This document shows, piece by piece, positions 16,508 to 25,412 of a DNA stretch of 64,000 nucleotides. Source of the stretch: an uncultured Collinsella sp. (GTDB taxonomy: Bacteria > Actinomycetota > Coriobacteriia > Coriobacteriales > Coriobacteriaceae); assembly GCA_902492235.1 (NCBI GenBank), contig CABUKS010000004.1:28731-92730 (forward strand), in the 5' to 3' direction. Position numbers and translations under genes: made by a program. Numbering within the stretch: the stretch's first letter is position 1; every line of letters begins with the position of its first letter. The notes under the pieces are model-generated. The model had not been told where the DNA came from and searched no databases. It saw nothing but the letters and a program-made list of their open reading frames with translations.

Positions 16508-16660
16508 AAGCCCTCCCAATCATCTATTAAATGTCATCTAAACCCGTCCGAGCTGCAAGTGCAAACACGGACGGCGCACCTGCTAAGGGGAATGGGGAAA
16601 AGGGAGTCAACAAAGCCATCCCCCTTAACGGCGCGAAGCAAACGTCCAGGCGGACGAATA

Positions 16661-17116
16661 CTACTTGTTGGGGAAGGAATAACCTTCGACCGTCACGTGC
16701 AGTACCACGACGCGGGGATCCGCGGCATCGGCCACGACACGGTAGGCCTCGTCAATTTCGACGACGGCAACGCCGCCGGCGGGAATCGTCACGGTCTCCC
16801 CCGCCCCCTCAAAGCGCTCGCGATCATCGATATCGCTGTAAGCGCGGGTGCAGGTGAGGCCTGCCTTGGGGGCAACCTCGACGGTCAGGTCGCCGTCGAG
16901 CGGAGCGAGCACGGCATGGTAGCGACGGTGACCGACCAGGTCGGCGGTTGCGGCCTCGCGGGCATAGACCCACCAGTACACCAGCGAGTCGCCGATGGAG
17001 TACGCCACATCGTGCTGCAGTTCAGAAACGCCGTCGAGCGCCTGGCCGGTACGCATCCACTTCTTGACGGACTTCATCTGAGCGTCGAAATCGGCGCGCG
17101 AGTTAAAGACATGCAT
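16661..17116 (-). CDS. ebgC: Beta-galactosidase accessory subunit EbgC
   Basis: The 151-residue protein of the YhcH/YjgK/YiaL (DUF386) cupin family starts MHVFNSRADFDAQMKSVKKW. In Escherichia coli EbgC is the small subunit required for full activity of EbgA. Its gene begins 3 bp after the ebgA stop codon, with the AAGGAGG ribosome site lying in the last codons of ebgA, so the two are translationally linked. The residues shared with sugar-binding cupins (HRRYHAVLAPLDGD) are present. It could also act as an anomerase-type protein, as some relatives do. Confidence 0.88.
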   Translation of the reverse strand: MHVFNSRADFDAQMKSVKKWMRTGQALDGVSELQHDVAYSIGDSLVYWWVYAREAATADLVGHRRYHAVLAPLDGDLTVEVAPKAGLTCTRAYSDIDDRERFEGAGETVTIPAGGVAVVEIDEAYRVVADAADPRVVVLHVTVEGYSFPNK

Positions 17117-17119
17117 GGC

Positions 17120-20100
17120 TTATGCCTCCTTAATGGGTGCCAGCGCCTGAGCCAAATCGGCAGACGTCAGCGGTCGCAGGGACACCTCAAAGCTGAAGCT
17201 CTCAAAACGGGTGCGATAGGAATCGAGCACCTCGGAACCCCAAGAGTTCGAGCCAAGGCCGAGCAGCTGGTCGTTGATGTTAACCGTGACCGTGTCGCCC
17301 GGAACAAGGTCGTAGACGTGCTTGGCATTATCAATAGCCTCGCAGCTATAGGGCCATGCCGAGAACGAGAACGGGTTGGAAGCGGCGTCGGCCGGACGAG
17401 TCACCAGCACGCCATCACCGTGGCTAGAGCGCAGGGCAACCCAGCGGGTACCCTCGCGGTTGGCACAGTCCTGAGGCATAACGTAGGGCGTGAACATGTC
17501 GTCGACCGTAGTGCGGTAATGACCGACCGGGTTGGCACGCAGCGAGTCCGGATAGTTCTCGCCCGGGCCGTGGCCATACCACTCGACGGCACGATCGCAA
17601 CCGGGAACCTCAAAGGAGATGCCGATGCGCGGGATAATGTCCGAATAGTCGCCGTAGGGCTCGCCGGAAACCTTGAGGTCGACGCGACCGCTCGGAAGCA
17701 CGGTGTAGACAAGCTCGACGCGCATGCCGAACGCACGGACGGGAGGAGCAATGCGTTGGCTCACGGTAACGGCGACCGCATTGCCGTCCTGCTTCCAAGA
17801 AACCTTGCGGGTGGACGTCTGCATTACATCGATGAAGTTGTCCTTCCACAGGGAGTCGTACTCCTGGGCGTGGTTGTCGACGAGCGGATGCCAAAAACCA
17901 ACCTGGGGGCCAGAGGCCATGACGTCGCGGCCGGATGCCTTCCACTCGCTCACGGTGCCGTTTACCTTGCTGAAGGTCAGCTCGCCGTTGAGGGAGTGAA
18001 TGCGAATCTCCTGCTCGGTCTCCTCGACCGTAAGCTCAGGACGAGTGGGGGCCGCAATGGCCGGCGCCGGATGGTTTGCGATGGCAAACTGGTTTGCGCC
18101 CAGTTGGAACATCGGCTCGCACCAGACGTGAGCGGCCATGGTGTAGGCGCGCACGGTCAGCAGGGTCTCGCCTACCGCGGCCTCGCGAATCGCCAGCGGA
18201 AGCTGGACGGACTCGCCGGGGGCAACCGCACCGGGCATGAGCGTCTTGCGGCAAACCACGTCGCCGTCCACCAGGGTCTCCGCCGACAGGCAAACATCCT
18301 CGAGGGTGGTAAACCAACGCTTGTTGGTGACGGTCAGCTCGCCCGCCTCGGCATCGTAGGCCATGCGAACCGGGCAGATGACCTGACCATACTCAGTGAG
18401 GCCCGGGCTCGGCTGCTGCCAAGGGAACACCATGCCGTCGATGCAGAAGTTGCTGTTATTGGGGTAATCGCCGTTGTCGCCACCATACATATCGTAGGCA
18501 ACGCCGTCCTCGGTCACAGCAGCCAAACCGTGGTCGCACCATTCCCAGATAAACTGGCCTTGGATGCAATCCCAGCGATCGAAGACCTCCTGGTACTCGG
18601 ACAGACCTCCGGGGCCATTACCCATGGAGTGGCCATACTCGCAGTTGATGCGCGGCTTGGGGAACGGATGCTCACCAAAGTCGTTCATCTGCGACACACG
18701 GGAGTACATCGTGGAAATGACGTCGACGGTATCGGCGTTGCGGTCCTCCTCGTAGTGGACCGGACGACCATCGAGCTCGTGAGCCTTGGCGTACATCGCG
18801 CGGATGTTGCAGCCATAGCCGCTCTCGTTGCCCAGCGACCACATGATGATGCACGCGTGGTTGCGCTCCTGCATCACCAGGCGCTCAATACGGTCGACGT
18901 AGGCCGGCTCCCATGCCGGGTCGTCGGTAACCAGGGCGATGTTGCCGATATTCTCGAAGCCGTGGCTCTCCATATCGGTCTCGGCGACCAGCATGATGCC
19001 ATACTCATCACACAGCTCGTAGAAGCGCGGGTCATTGGCATAGTGAGAGGTGCGCACTGCGTTGATGTTGTGCTGCTTCATGAGCTCCAGGTCGCGGCGC
19101 ATGCGATCGAGGCCCACGGCGCGGCCCTTGTGATCGTCGTGATCGTGGCGGTTGACGCCATGCATTTTAAAGTAAGTGCCGTTGAGGTAGATATGATTGC
19201 CCTCGACCGTCACCTCGGCAAGACCCTGGCGATGCGGGACGTACTCGCTCACCTTGTCGCCGTCGTAGACCTCAAACGTAAGATCGTAGAGGAAGGGGTC
19301 CTCGGGATTCCAGAAGTGGGCATCGGTCACGCTGCACTCGGCATGGCTGTCGACGCACTCACCCGTAGCCACCACGTTCTCGCCATCGCTGAGCGTAAAC
19401 ACAACGCGGGAAGCGCCCTCGGCAACCGTATCGAGCGTGATCAGAGCGGCATCGCCCTCGCGGTGCGTGCGGAACCTAAAGTCGACCAGGTGCGCGGCGG
19501 GACGCTGCATAAGGTACACATCGCGGAAGATGCCCGAGGCCCACCACATGTCCTGATCCTCGATGTAGCTGCCATCGCTGTACTGCAGGACCTTGACCGC
19601 AAACAGGTTGTCGCCCTCGACGAGCGCGTCGGTCACGTCGAACTCGGCAGACAGGCGCGAACCCTTGGTCATGCCGATATACTGACCGTTGACGTACAGC
19701 TCGCCATAGCTCTCGATGCCGTCGAAGCGAATGATCTCGCGAGCGCCAGCAGGAACGGCGGGAAGGTTGACGATGCGCTGGTAGACGCCCGTGGGGTCGT
19801 CGGAGGGAACGAACGGCTGATCAACCGGGAACGGGAAACCCTCGTCGGTGTAGGCAAGGTTGCCATAGCCGTCCACCTGCCACAGGTGCGGAACCTCCAC
19901 GTGATCCCACTCGGGCTTGTACGTGGAGAGTTCCTCGTTGGAGACGGCAGCGGGGCCCTCAAAGAGGCGGAACTGCCACGAGCCGGACAGCTGGACAAAC
20001 CCGCGCGACAGCTCGCGGCTGTACGTTGCAGCAAGATCGGCGGTCTCGTAACCCATAAAGTACGCATGGGGTGCCAGGCGGTTCCTGTGGGTGAGCGCTT

Positions 20101-20128
20101 GGTTTTCCCAATCGTTAATGGCGTCCAT
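17120..20128 (-). CDS. ebgA: Beta-galactosidase large subunit EbgA (GH2)
   Basis: The 1002-residue GH2 enzyme hydrolyses lactose and related beta-galactosides in the cytosol. Domain order is a sugar-binding jelly-roll (about 40-220), immunoglobulin-like domain, TIM barrel (about 320-620), and a C-terminal beta-galactosidase small-chain domain. The acid/base is E435 in WSLGNESG and the nucleophile is E497 in INCEYGHSMGNGPG. There is no signal peptide. The length and partner ebgC fit the Ebg class rather than LacZ. Three LacI-type operators (20164-20260) sit just upstream, with a LacI gene divergent beyond them. Confidence 0.93.
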   Translation of the reverse strand: MDAINDWENQALTHRNRLAPHAYFMGYETADLAATYSRELSRGFVQLSGSWQFRLFEGPAAVSNEELSTYKPEWDHVEVPHLWQVDGYGNLAYTDEGFPFPVDQPFVPSDDPTGVYQRIVNLPAVPAGAREIIRFDGIESYGELYVNGQYIGMTKGSRLSAEFDVTDALVEGDNLFAVKVLQYSDGSYIEDQDMWWASGIFRDVYLMQRPAAHLVDFRFRTHREGDAALITLDTVAEGASRVVFTLSDGENVVATGECVDSHAECSVTDAHFWNPEDPFLYDLTFEVYDGDKVSEYVPHRQGLAEVTVEGNHIYLNGTYFKMHGVNRHDHDDHKGRAVGLDRMRRDLELMKQHNINAVRTSHYANDPRFYELCDEYGIMLVAETDMESHGFENIGNIALVTDDPAWEPAYVDRIERLVMQERNHACIIMWSLGNESGYGCNIRAMYAKAHELDGRPVHYEEDRNADTVDVISTMYSRVSQMNDFGEHPFPKPRINCEYGHSMGNGPGGLSEYQEVFDRWDCIQGQFIWEWCDHGLAAVTEDGVAYDMYGGDNGDYPNNSNFCIDGMVFPWQQPSPGLTEYGQVICPVRMAYDAEAGELTVTNKRWFTTLEDVCLSAETLVDGDVVCRKTLMPGAVAPGESVQLPLAIREAAVGETLLTVRAYTMAAHVWCEPMFQLGANQFAIANHPAPAIAAPTRPELTVEETEQEIRIHSLNGELTFSKVNGTVSEWKASGRDVMASGPQVGFWHPLVDNHAQEYDSLWKDNFIDVMQTSTRKVSWKQDGNAVAVTVSQRIAPPVRAFGMRVELVYTVLPSGRVDLKVSGEPYGDYSDIIPRIGISFEVPGCDRAVEWYGHGPGENYPDSLRANPVGHYRTTVDDMFTPYVMPQDCANREGTRWVALRSSHGDGVLVTRPADAASNPFSFSAWPYSCEAIDNAKHVYDLVPGDTVTVNINDQLLGLGSNSWGSEVLDSYRTRFESFSFEVSLRPLTSADLAQALAPIKEA

Positions 20129-20163
20129 GGTGATGCTCCTTCATCATCGTAGTGATTCTTGTG

Positions 20164-20260
20164 CAACCGGTTGTCCTTATCTTACGGGCGATGCAAAAAA
20201 CTGTGCAACCGGTTGTCCGCTGAACGGTCGATTTGGCCGGGTTAACGGTGCAACCGGTTG
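20164..20260. promoter_or_regulatory. Three LacI-type operators between ebgA and its regulator
   Basis: The palindrome CAACCGGTTG occurs three times, at 20164-20173, 20206-20215 and 20251-20260, each within GTGCAACCGGTTGT. Spacings are 42 and 45 bp, about four helical turns, putting the sites on similar faces of the DNA. They fill the promoter region of ebgA. The rest of the 376-bp gap to the regulator gene shows only a small hairpin (CTGAGT/ACTCAG near 20286-20303). Confidence 0.85.
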
Positions 20261-20504
20261 TACAATCGCAACACTTATGTCACCCTGAGTATCGAAACTC
20301 AGCACAAGACATCGTTCTTAAGCTCGTAGGCAACCTCCACGCCCGCTGATATCTCACCCACACGAGACGTATTCGATTTCGGCTTGGTTGCAAAACGACA
20401 CCGGTCACCGGATATCATGAACGCTGTTCAGGCGCACTATAGTAAGCTGTATCCGCACTAGCCCGTATCAGTGACAACATCGACCGCATTTTCCAGGAGA
20501 CGCC

Positions 20505-21521
20505 ATGACACAACCAGTTCGCACCGCACCTACGCTTGCCGAGGTTGCCGCAGCTGCCGGCGTGTCGCGCTCCACGGCATCGCGCGCCCTCAACGATTCG
20601 CCCCGCATTAGCGAGGAAACCAAAAAGCGCGTCCGCGCGGCGGCCAAGGAAGTCAATTTTGTCCCCAACGCTCGTGGCCGAGCGCTCGCTGTCGGGCGCA
20701 CGGAAATCATCGCCGTGCTCGTGACCGAGCCTCTGAGTGAACTCTTCAGCGACCCCACCTATAGCGAGTTTTTGAGCGGCATTACCGAGGAACTGTCGGA
20801 GTCGTCCTATCTGCCCGTTATCTTGCAGGCGTCTTCTACGCATGAGCGCAACCGCGCACGCGAGCACTTTGAGCGCCGCTCGTTCGACGCCGTGATCGAC
20901 GTCTCTCCCTACAAAGGCAGCGAGCTGCTCGAGGTGCTGCGCGAGCTGGGCGTACCCACCGTGTTGTGCGGCCAGCTCGAGGGCCACCCCTATCGCGATG
21001 TGTTCTCGACGGTCTACTCTGACGACGAAGAGGGCGGACATTTTGCGGCACTCGCCATGAAGGATCGCGGGCGCAAAGATATCGTCGCCGTGTTGGGACC
21101 GCAAGACAACCCCGCTGTTGTCGACCGCCTGCGCGGCTACCGCGCCGTCTTGGGCGAAGACCTCCCAGACGCAAACGTTATCTATACCGGCTGGAACAGC
21201 GGAGACGGCTATCAGGCCATGCACCAGATCCTCGCGCGCGAGATTGCTTTCGATGGCGTGCTCTGCGGATCGGACCGTATCGCGGCTGGCGTCATCACCG
21301 CACTCAACGAGGCAGGCCTATCCGTTCCTGCGGACGTTTCTGTCGTCGGCTTCGACGATCACGAGATTGCGGCGCGCTGCGTCCCCGCGCTCACGACCGT
21401 CCGCCAGCCCCTGCGCGAAGAAGGACACATGGCCGCCAACATTGCGCTCGACATGATCAAGGGTGCCGAGCCCACCACCACCGTCATGCACATGCAGCTC
21501 GTTCAGAGAGACTCGCTATAA
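20505..21521 (+). CDS. LacI-family regulator of the ebg operon
   Basis: The 338-residue protein has an N-terminal helix-turn-helix (LAEVAAAAGVSRSTASRALN, residues about 11-30), a hinge, and a GalR/LacI-type sugar-binding domain (GVITALNEAGLSVPADVSVVGFDD). It is divergent from ebgA, and three identical palindromes lie between the two genes, the usual arrangement for a local repressor. The effector is probably a beta-galactoside or derivative, by context. The gene ends at TAA 21519-21521 and is followed directly by the hairpin array. Confidence 0.87.
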   Translation: MTQPVRTAPTLAEVAAAAGVSRSTASRALNDSPRISEETKKRVRAAAKEVNFVPNARGRALAVGRTEIIAVLVTEPLSELFSDPTYSEFLSGITEELSESSYLPVILQASSTHERNRAREHFERRSFDAVIDVSPYKGSELLEVLRELGVPTVLCGQLEGHPYRDVFSTVYSDDEEGGHFAALAMKDRGRKDIVAVLGPQDNPAVVDRLRGYRAVLGEDLPDANVIYTGWNSGDGYQAMHQILAREIAFDGVLCGSDRIAAGVITALNEAGLSVPADVSVVGFDDHEIAARCVPALTTVRQPLREEGHMAANIALDMIKGAEPTTTVMHMQLVQRDSL

Positions 21522-21527
21522 GAAACT

Positions 21528-21730
21528 GGGGCAGGCTTTCCGCCAAACAGTTGTTGCGGAAAGCCTGTCCCGTTTGAGCGCTCATTCTGGGGCACAGTTT
21601 CCGTTAGACAGCTCAACCGGAAACTGTGCCCCATTATTTTGCCGAATACTGGGTCGCGCTTTCCCAGAGGACCCCCTTTGGGAAAGCGCGACCCCTTCTG
21701 GACGCAAATTCCGGGTCGTAGTTTCCGCGA
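21528..21730. repeat. Tandem array of hairpins with 61-62 bp period
   Basis: Three inverted repeats follow one another: 21528-21543/21556-21571 (one mismatch in 16), 21589-21603/21618-21632 (perfect 15) and 21651-21665/21680-21694 (perfect 15). A fourth left arm starts at 21713 with no partner. Each left arm reads GGGnCnnnnTTTCC; the variable bases change together in both arms, so pairing is kept. ATTATTTT after the second hairpin could terminate the LacI transcript. There is no gene in 21522-21825. Confidence 0.75.
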
Positions 21731-21771
21731 CGCCCAGTCGACCTATACCCTCGCAACCTCGGCGTATAAAA

Positions 21772-21802
21772 AACGAGGGAAGACACACGTCCTTCCCTCG
21801 TT
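21772..21802 (-). terminator. Terminator of aspS
   Basis: AACGAGGGAAG and its exact complement form an 11-bp stem with a 9-nt loop, followed on the minus strand by TTTTTTAT. It lies 24 bp after the aspS stop. Confidence 0.88.
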
Positions 21803-21825
21803 GCAAGCAAGATGTAGCCGCTCGC

Positions 21826-23613
21826 CTACATCAGGCGCAGGCTGACGTCCTTGAGCTGGGCGCCGCTAACGGCACTCGGGGCGCCCGACATAAGGTCGGA
21901 GCCGCTGGCCGTCTTGGGAAACGCCATGACGTCGCGGATGGAGTCGGAACCGGCGAGCAGCATGCACACGCGGTCCAGGCCCAGAGCGAAACCGCCCATC
22001 GGGGGCGCACCAAACTTGAGGGCCTCCATGAGGAAGCCAAACTGAGACTCGGCGCGCTCCTCGGTAAAGCCCAGGAGCTTGAGCATGGACATCTGCATCT
22101 CGGCGTTGTGGATACGCATACCGCCACCGCCGGCCTCAAAGCCGTCCATGACAAAGTCGTAGGTGCACGAACCGGCCGCCAGCGGATCGGCCTCGATCTT
22201 GGCGATGTCGGTCTCGGTCGGCAGGGTAAAGGGCTGATGCTCGGCAGCATAGGCCTTGCGGTCCTCGTCCCAATGGAACAGCGGGAAATTGACGACCCAC
22301 AGGAAGTCGTGGCCCTCGCGCTTGATCTCGAGTGCGTTGGCCATGTGCGAACGCATGCCGCCCAGGATCTCGTCGGAGAGCAGGCGCGGGCCGGCGGCGA
22401 ACATCACAAGGTCGCCGGGCTCGACGTCCATGCGCTCGCGCAGAGCGGCCATCTCCTCGTCCGAGAAGAACTTGACGATGGGGCTGTTGATGGAGCCGTC
22501 CTCGCGGAAGGCGATCCATGCCAGGCCCTTGGCGCCAAACGTGGAGGCCACGCCGGCGAGCTTATCGATCTTGGCACGTGCCCAGGCACCGGCGCCCTTG
22601 GCGTTGATGGCCTTGACGACGGAGCCCTCCTCGTTTGCGGCAGTCGCAAAGACCTTGAACTTGGAGTTGGCAAAGATGTCGGTCAGGTCGACCAGGTGCA
22701 TGCCATAGCGGGTATCGGGCTTGTCGGAGCCATAGGTGTCCATGGCATCCCAGTAGTTCATACGACGCAGCGGCGTGGGCATCTCGACACCCATGCGGCC
22801 GAAGGCATCGGCAAGAACCTCTTCGAGCGCGCTCATGACATCGTTCTGGTCCACGAAGGACATCTCGATATCGACCTGAGTGAACTCGGGCTGGCGGTCG
22901 GCACGCAGGTCCTCGTCGCGGAAGCACTTGGCAACCTGGTAGTAGCGCTCGACGCCACCGACCATGAGCAGCTGCTTCAGGAGCTGCGGGGACTGCGGCA
23001 GGGCGTAGAAGTTACCCGGCTGGATGCGGCTGGGGACGATGAAGTCGCGGGCGCCCTCGGGCGTGGACTTGAACAGGGAGGGCGTCTCGACCTCCATGAA
23101 CTCACGGTTGTGCAGCGCCTCGCGAATGGCAAAGGTGAAGTCGGAGCGCAGCTTGAGGTTGGCCATCATTTCGGGACGACGGAGGTCCAGATAGCGATAG
23201 CGCAGGCGGGTGTCCTCGCTGGTCTCGATGCCGTCCTCGATCTGGAACGGCGGGGTGACGGACGTGTTGAGCACCTCGGCGTGGTCGGTCAGGACCTCAA
23301 TCTCGCCGGTCGCGAGCTTGGTGTTGGTGGTCTCCTCGCCACGGGAGCGCACGACGCCGTGGATCTTGATGGGCCACTCGGGACGCATGGTCTCGGCGAT
23401 CTTAAAGGCGTCGCCGTCGGAGTGCTCGGGGTCGAAGGTGAGCTGCGTGATGCCCTCGCGGTCGCGAAGGTCGCAGAAAATAAGGCCGCCGTGGTCACGG
23501 CGACGGCTCACCCAACCGGTGAGGGTGACCTCTTCGCCCACGTTCTCGCGGCGAAGCTCGCCGCAGGTACGGGTGTGCATGGAATGCTCGTCGATGGGAC
23601 GGGTCTGGCTCAT
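21826..23613 (-). CDS. aspS: Aspartyl-tRNA synthetase
   Basis: The 595-residue bacterial-type AspRS charges tRNA-Asp. It has an N-terminal OB-fold anticodon domain (GWVSRRRDHGGLIFCDLRDR, about 33-52), the class II motif 1/2 region (LRYRYLDLRRPEM and FRDEDLRADRQPEFTQVDIEMSF), the inserted GAD domain, and motif 3 GGFALGLDRVCMLL near the C-terminus. The ATG at 23613 has GGAGG 9 nt upstream. The 5' region contains a GCCGCCC/GGGCGGC hairpin (23641-23665) but no T-box sequence. Whether it is discriminating or non-discriminating cannot be settled here. Confidence 0.95.
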   Translation of the reverse strand: MSQTRPIDEHSMHTRTCGELRRENVGEEVTLTGWVSRRRDHGGLIFCDLRDREGITQLTFDPEHSDGDAFKIAETMRPEWPIKIHGVVRSRGEETTNTKLATGEIEVLTDHAEVLNTSVTPPFQIEDGIETSEDTRLRYRYLDLRRPEMMANLKLRSDFTFAIREALHNREFMEVETPSLFKSTPEGARDFIVPSRIQPGNFYALPQSPQLLKQLLMVGGVERYYQVAKCFRDEDLRADRQPEFTQVDIEMSFVDQNDVMSALEEVLADAFGRMGVEMPTPLRRMNYWDAMDTYGSDKPDTRYGMHLVDLTDIFANSKFKVFATAANEEGSVVKAINAKGAGAWARAKIDKLAGVASTFGAKGLAWIAFREDGSINSPIVKFFSDEEMAALRERMDVEPGDLVMFAAGPRLLSDEILGGMRSHMANALEIKREGHDFLWVVNFPLFHWDEDRKAYAAEHQPFTLPTETDIAKIEADPLAAGSCTYDFVMDGFEAGGGGMRIHNAEMQMSMLKLLGFTEERAESQFGFLMEALKFGAPPMGGFALGLDRVCMLLAGSDSIRDVMAFPKTASGSDLMSGAPSAVSGAQLKDVSLRLM

Positions 23614-23869
23614 ACCAGTGATCCTCCTTTATGGATCTGTGCCGCCCCGTGTCGTTCCGGGCGGCGTCGTACAGATTTGCCCAGCCTGCGTAAACCGCGC
23701 AGCCAGACATGGCGTTCTATCTTATCGCACCTGTGTCGATGTGCCGCGGAAAAGTGGCTCCTGCCCAAAGACTTGACGGAGACGAAACAATTGATGCGTC
23801 GCGGCACCCGTCTGCACGCGTCACGTGCGACAATATGCCCCAATAAAACAGCACTTGGAAAGGCCCGTC

Positions 23870-24505
23870 ATGACTGCACGGCTCATTGTTATGGATATCG
23901 ACTCCACGCTCATCAACCAGGAGGTCATCGACCTGTTGGGCGAGGAGGCCGGCGTAGGCGAGCAAGTGGCGAAGATCACTGAGCGCGCCATGCGCGGCGA
24001 ACTGGACTTTAAGCAGGCGCTCGAGGAGCGCGTGGGGCTGCTTGCCGGCTTGGACGAGAGTGTGTTCGAGCGTACCTTTGAGCGCGTGACGTTTACTCCT
24101 GGCGCGCTGGAGCTTGTGCGCTCAGCGCACAGCAAGGGCTGGAAGGTCGGCGTGGTAAGCGGCGGCTTCCATGAGGTGGCCGACAAGATCGTGGCCGCCG
24201 CGGGCATCGATTTTTGCCTGGCTAACCGCCTAGAGGTCGTGGACGGCAAGCTCACCGGTAAGCTGGCGGCAGACATCGTGACCAAGGAATCCAAGCTCAT
24301 CCAGCTGCTGGATTGGGCGGTTGAGTGCGGTGTCGACATGGCCCACACCGTCGCGATCGGTGACGGCGCCAACGACATCCCCATGATTCAGGCCGCGGGC
24401 ACGGGCATCGCGTTTTGCGCCAAGCCCAAGACGCGCGAAGCCGCCCCGTTTGCCATCGATGAGCGCAACCTGATGCTCGCCATGGACATCATCCTGCGCG
24501 ACTAG
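23870..24505 (+). CDS. serB: Phosphoserine phosphatase SerB-like (HAD family)
   Basis: The 211-residue HAD hydrolase contains motif I DIDST (D9 and D11), motif II SGGF, a Lys in motif III, and motif IV GDGANDIPM, the pattern of phosphoserine phosphatases that finish serine synthesis. The start at 23870 (MTARLIVMDIDST) follows GGAAAGG and matches the family; the frame extends upstream without a supported start. It lies alone between divergent aspS and the lar genes. It lacks the N-terminal ACT domain present in some SerB proteins. Activity on other phosphomonoesters is possible. Confidence 0.85.
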   Translation: MTARLIVMDIDSTLINQEVIDLLGEEAGVGEQVAKITERAMRGELDFKQALEERVGLLAGLDESVFERTFERVTFTPGALELVRSAHSKGWKVGVVSGGFHEVADKIVAAAGIDFCLANRLEVVDGKLTGKLAADIVTKESKLIQLLDWAVECGVDMAHTVAIGDGANDIPMIQAAGTGIAFCAKPKTREAAPFAIDERNLMLAMDIILRD

Positions 24506-24619
24506 TCGATCCTTCTAACAAGAGAATCAGTCTGTCCTATAGTTTCCGAACAATTTTGTCTTAGTGTTCGGAAACATACCCTTTGAGTGCTAGACTTTGC
24601 GCCGTCGAAGGGAACATAT

Positions 24620-25402
24620 ATGGATAAGCGAGATCTTGAGCAATTGCTGAGCGATGTTGCCGGCGGAGTAGTCACCCCGGCAGTCGCCCTCACGCGCCTC
24701 CAGACGGCGCCAACCGCCGATCTGGGTTTTGCGCAGCTCGATCTTTCGCGCGGAGTGCGCCAGGGAGCCGGCGAGGTTGTCTACGGTGCCGGTAAAACCG
24801 CCGAGCAAATTGCCGCCATTATCAAAGCATTACTCGATGCAGGCCAGGAGCGCATCCTGGTCACACGCTTAGATGCCGAAAAAGCCGCGCGCACCGCTGA
24901 GCTTCTCGTCAGCGACATCGACCTGGGATATGTCCCGGACGCACAGCTCGCCCTCGTGGGCGGTAAGCCCTCCCCTACCGGCAACGGACGCATCGTCGTC
25001 GCCTGCGCCGGCACGAGCGACCTGCCCGTCGCCGAGGAAGCCGCATTGACGGCCGAATTCTATGGCAACGAGGTCGACCGCCTCTACGACGTGGGTGTCG
25101 CCGGCCTGCACCGTCTACTCGCGCATGCCGAGGAGCTTGCCCAGGCACAGGTGGCCATCGCCATTGCCGGCATGGAGGGCGCACTGGCGAGCGTTGTCGG
25201 CGGCCTGGTGAGCTGTCCGGTCATCGCCGTTCCCACCAGCGTGGGTTACGGCGCGAGCTTTGGTGGCGTAGCCGCGCTGCTCGCCATGCTCAACTCCTGC
25301 GCCAGCGGCGTTTCGGTCGTCAATATCGACAACGGCTTTGGCGCCGCCTACCAGGCAAGTCTTATTAATCATCTGAACGCCGGCACGTCTCGCGCCCGTT
25401 AA
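24620..25402 (+). CDS. larB: Nickel-pincer cofactor biosynthesis protein LarB
   Basis: The 260-residue protein has a PurE/AIR-carboxylase-like C-terminal domain (VACAGTSDLPVAEEAALTAEFYG, IAIAGMEGALASVVGGLVSCPVIAVPTSVGYG). LarB carboxylates and hydrolyses nicotinic acid adenine dinucleotide in the first step of making the pyridinium-dithiocarboxylate mononucleotide cofactor for lactate racemase. The ATG at 24620 follows GAAGGGA. It heads the plus-strand set larB-larC1-tetR, with larC 10 bp downstream. The enzyme that uses the cofactor, LarA, is encoded nearby on the other strand; no larE is present in this window. Confidence 0.92.
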   Translation: MDKRDLEQLLSDVAGGVVTPAVALTRLQTAPTADLGFAQLDLSRGVRQGAGEVVYGAGKTAEQIAAIIKALLDAGQERILVTRLDAEKAARTAELLVSDIDLGYVPDAQLALVGGKPSPTGNGRIVVACAGTSDLPVAEEAALTAEFYGNEVDRLYDVGVAGLHRLLAHAEELAQAQVAIAIAGMEGALASVVGGLVSCPVIAVPTSVGYGASFGGVAALLAMLNSCASGVSVVNIDNGFGAAYQASLINHLNAGTSRAR

Positions 25403-25412
25403 GGAGCATTTC

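Noticed and set aside
15026..20152. Very long open frame on the plus strand across the permease and ebg genes
   Set aside because: It is a mirror of codon bias in GC-rich genes on the minus strand; the minus frames encode clear known families with catalytic motifs.
21528..21730. CRISPR array
   Set aside because: The units are palindromic and their variable parts are complementary within a unit; there is no fixed repeat with unique spacers and no cas gene.
23614..23869. T-box or other riboswitch upstream of aspS
   Set aside because: No T-box (GGGUGGnACCGCG-like) sequence or specifier stem is seen; only a GC-rich hairpin near the ribosome site.
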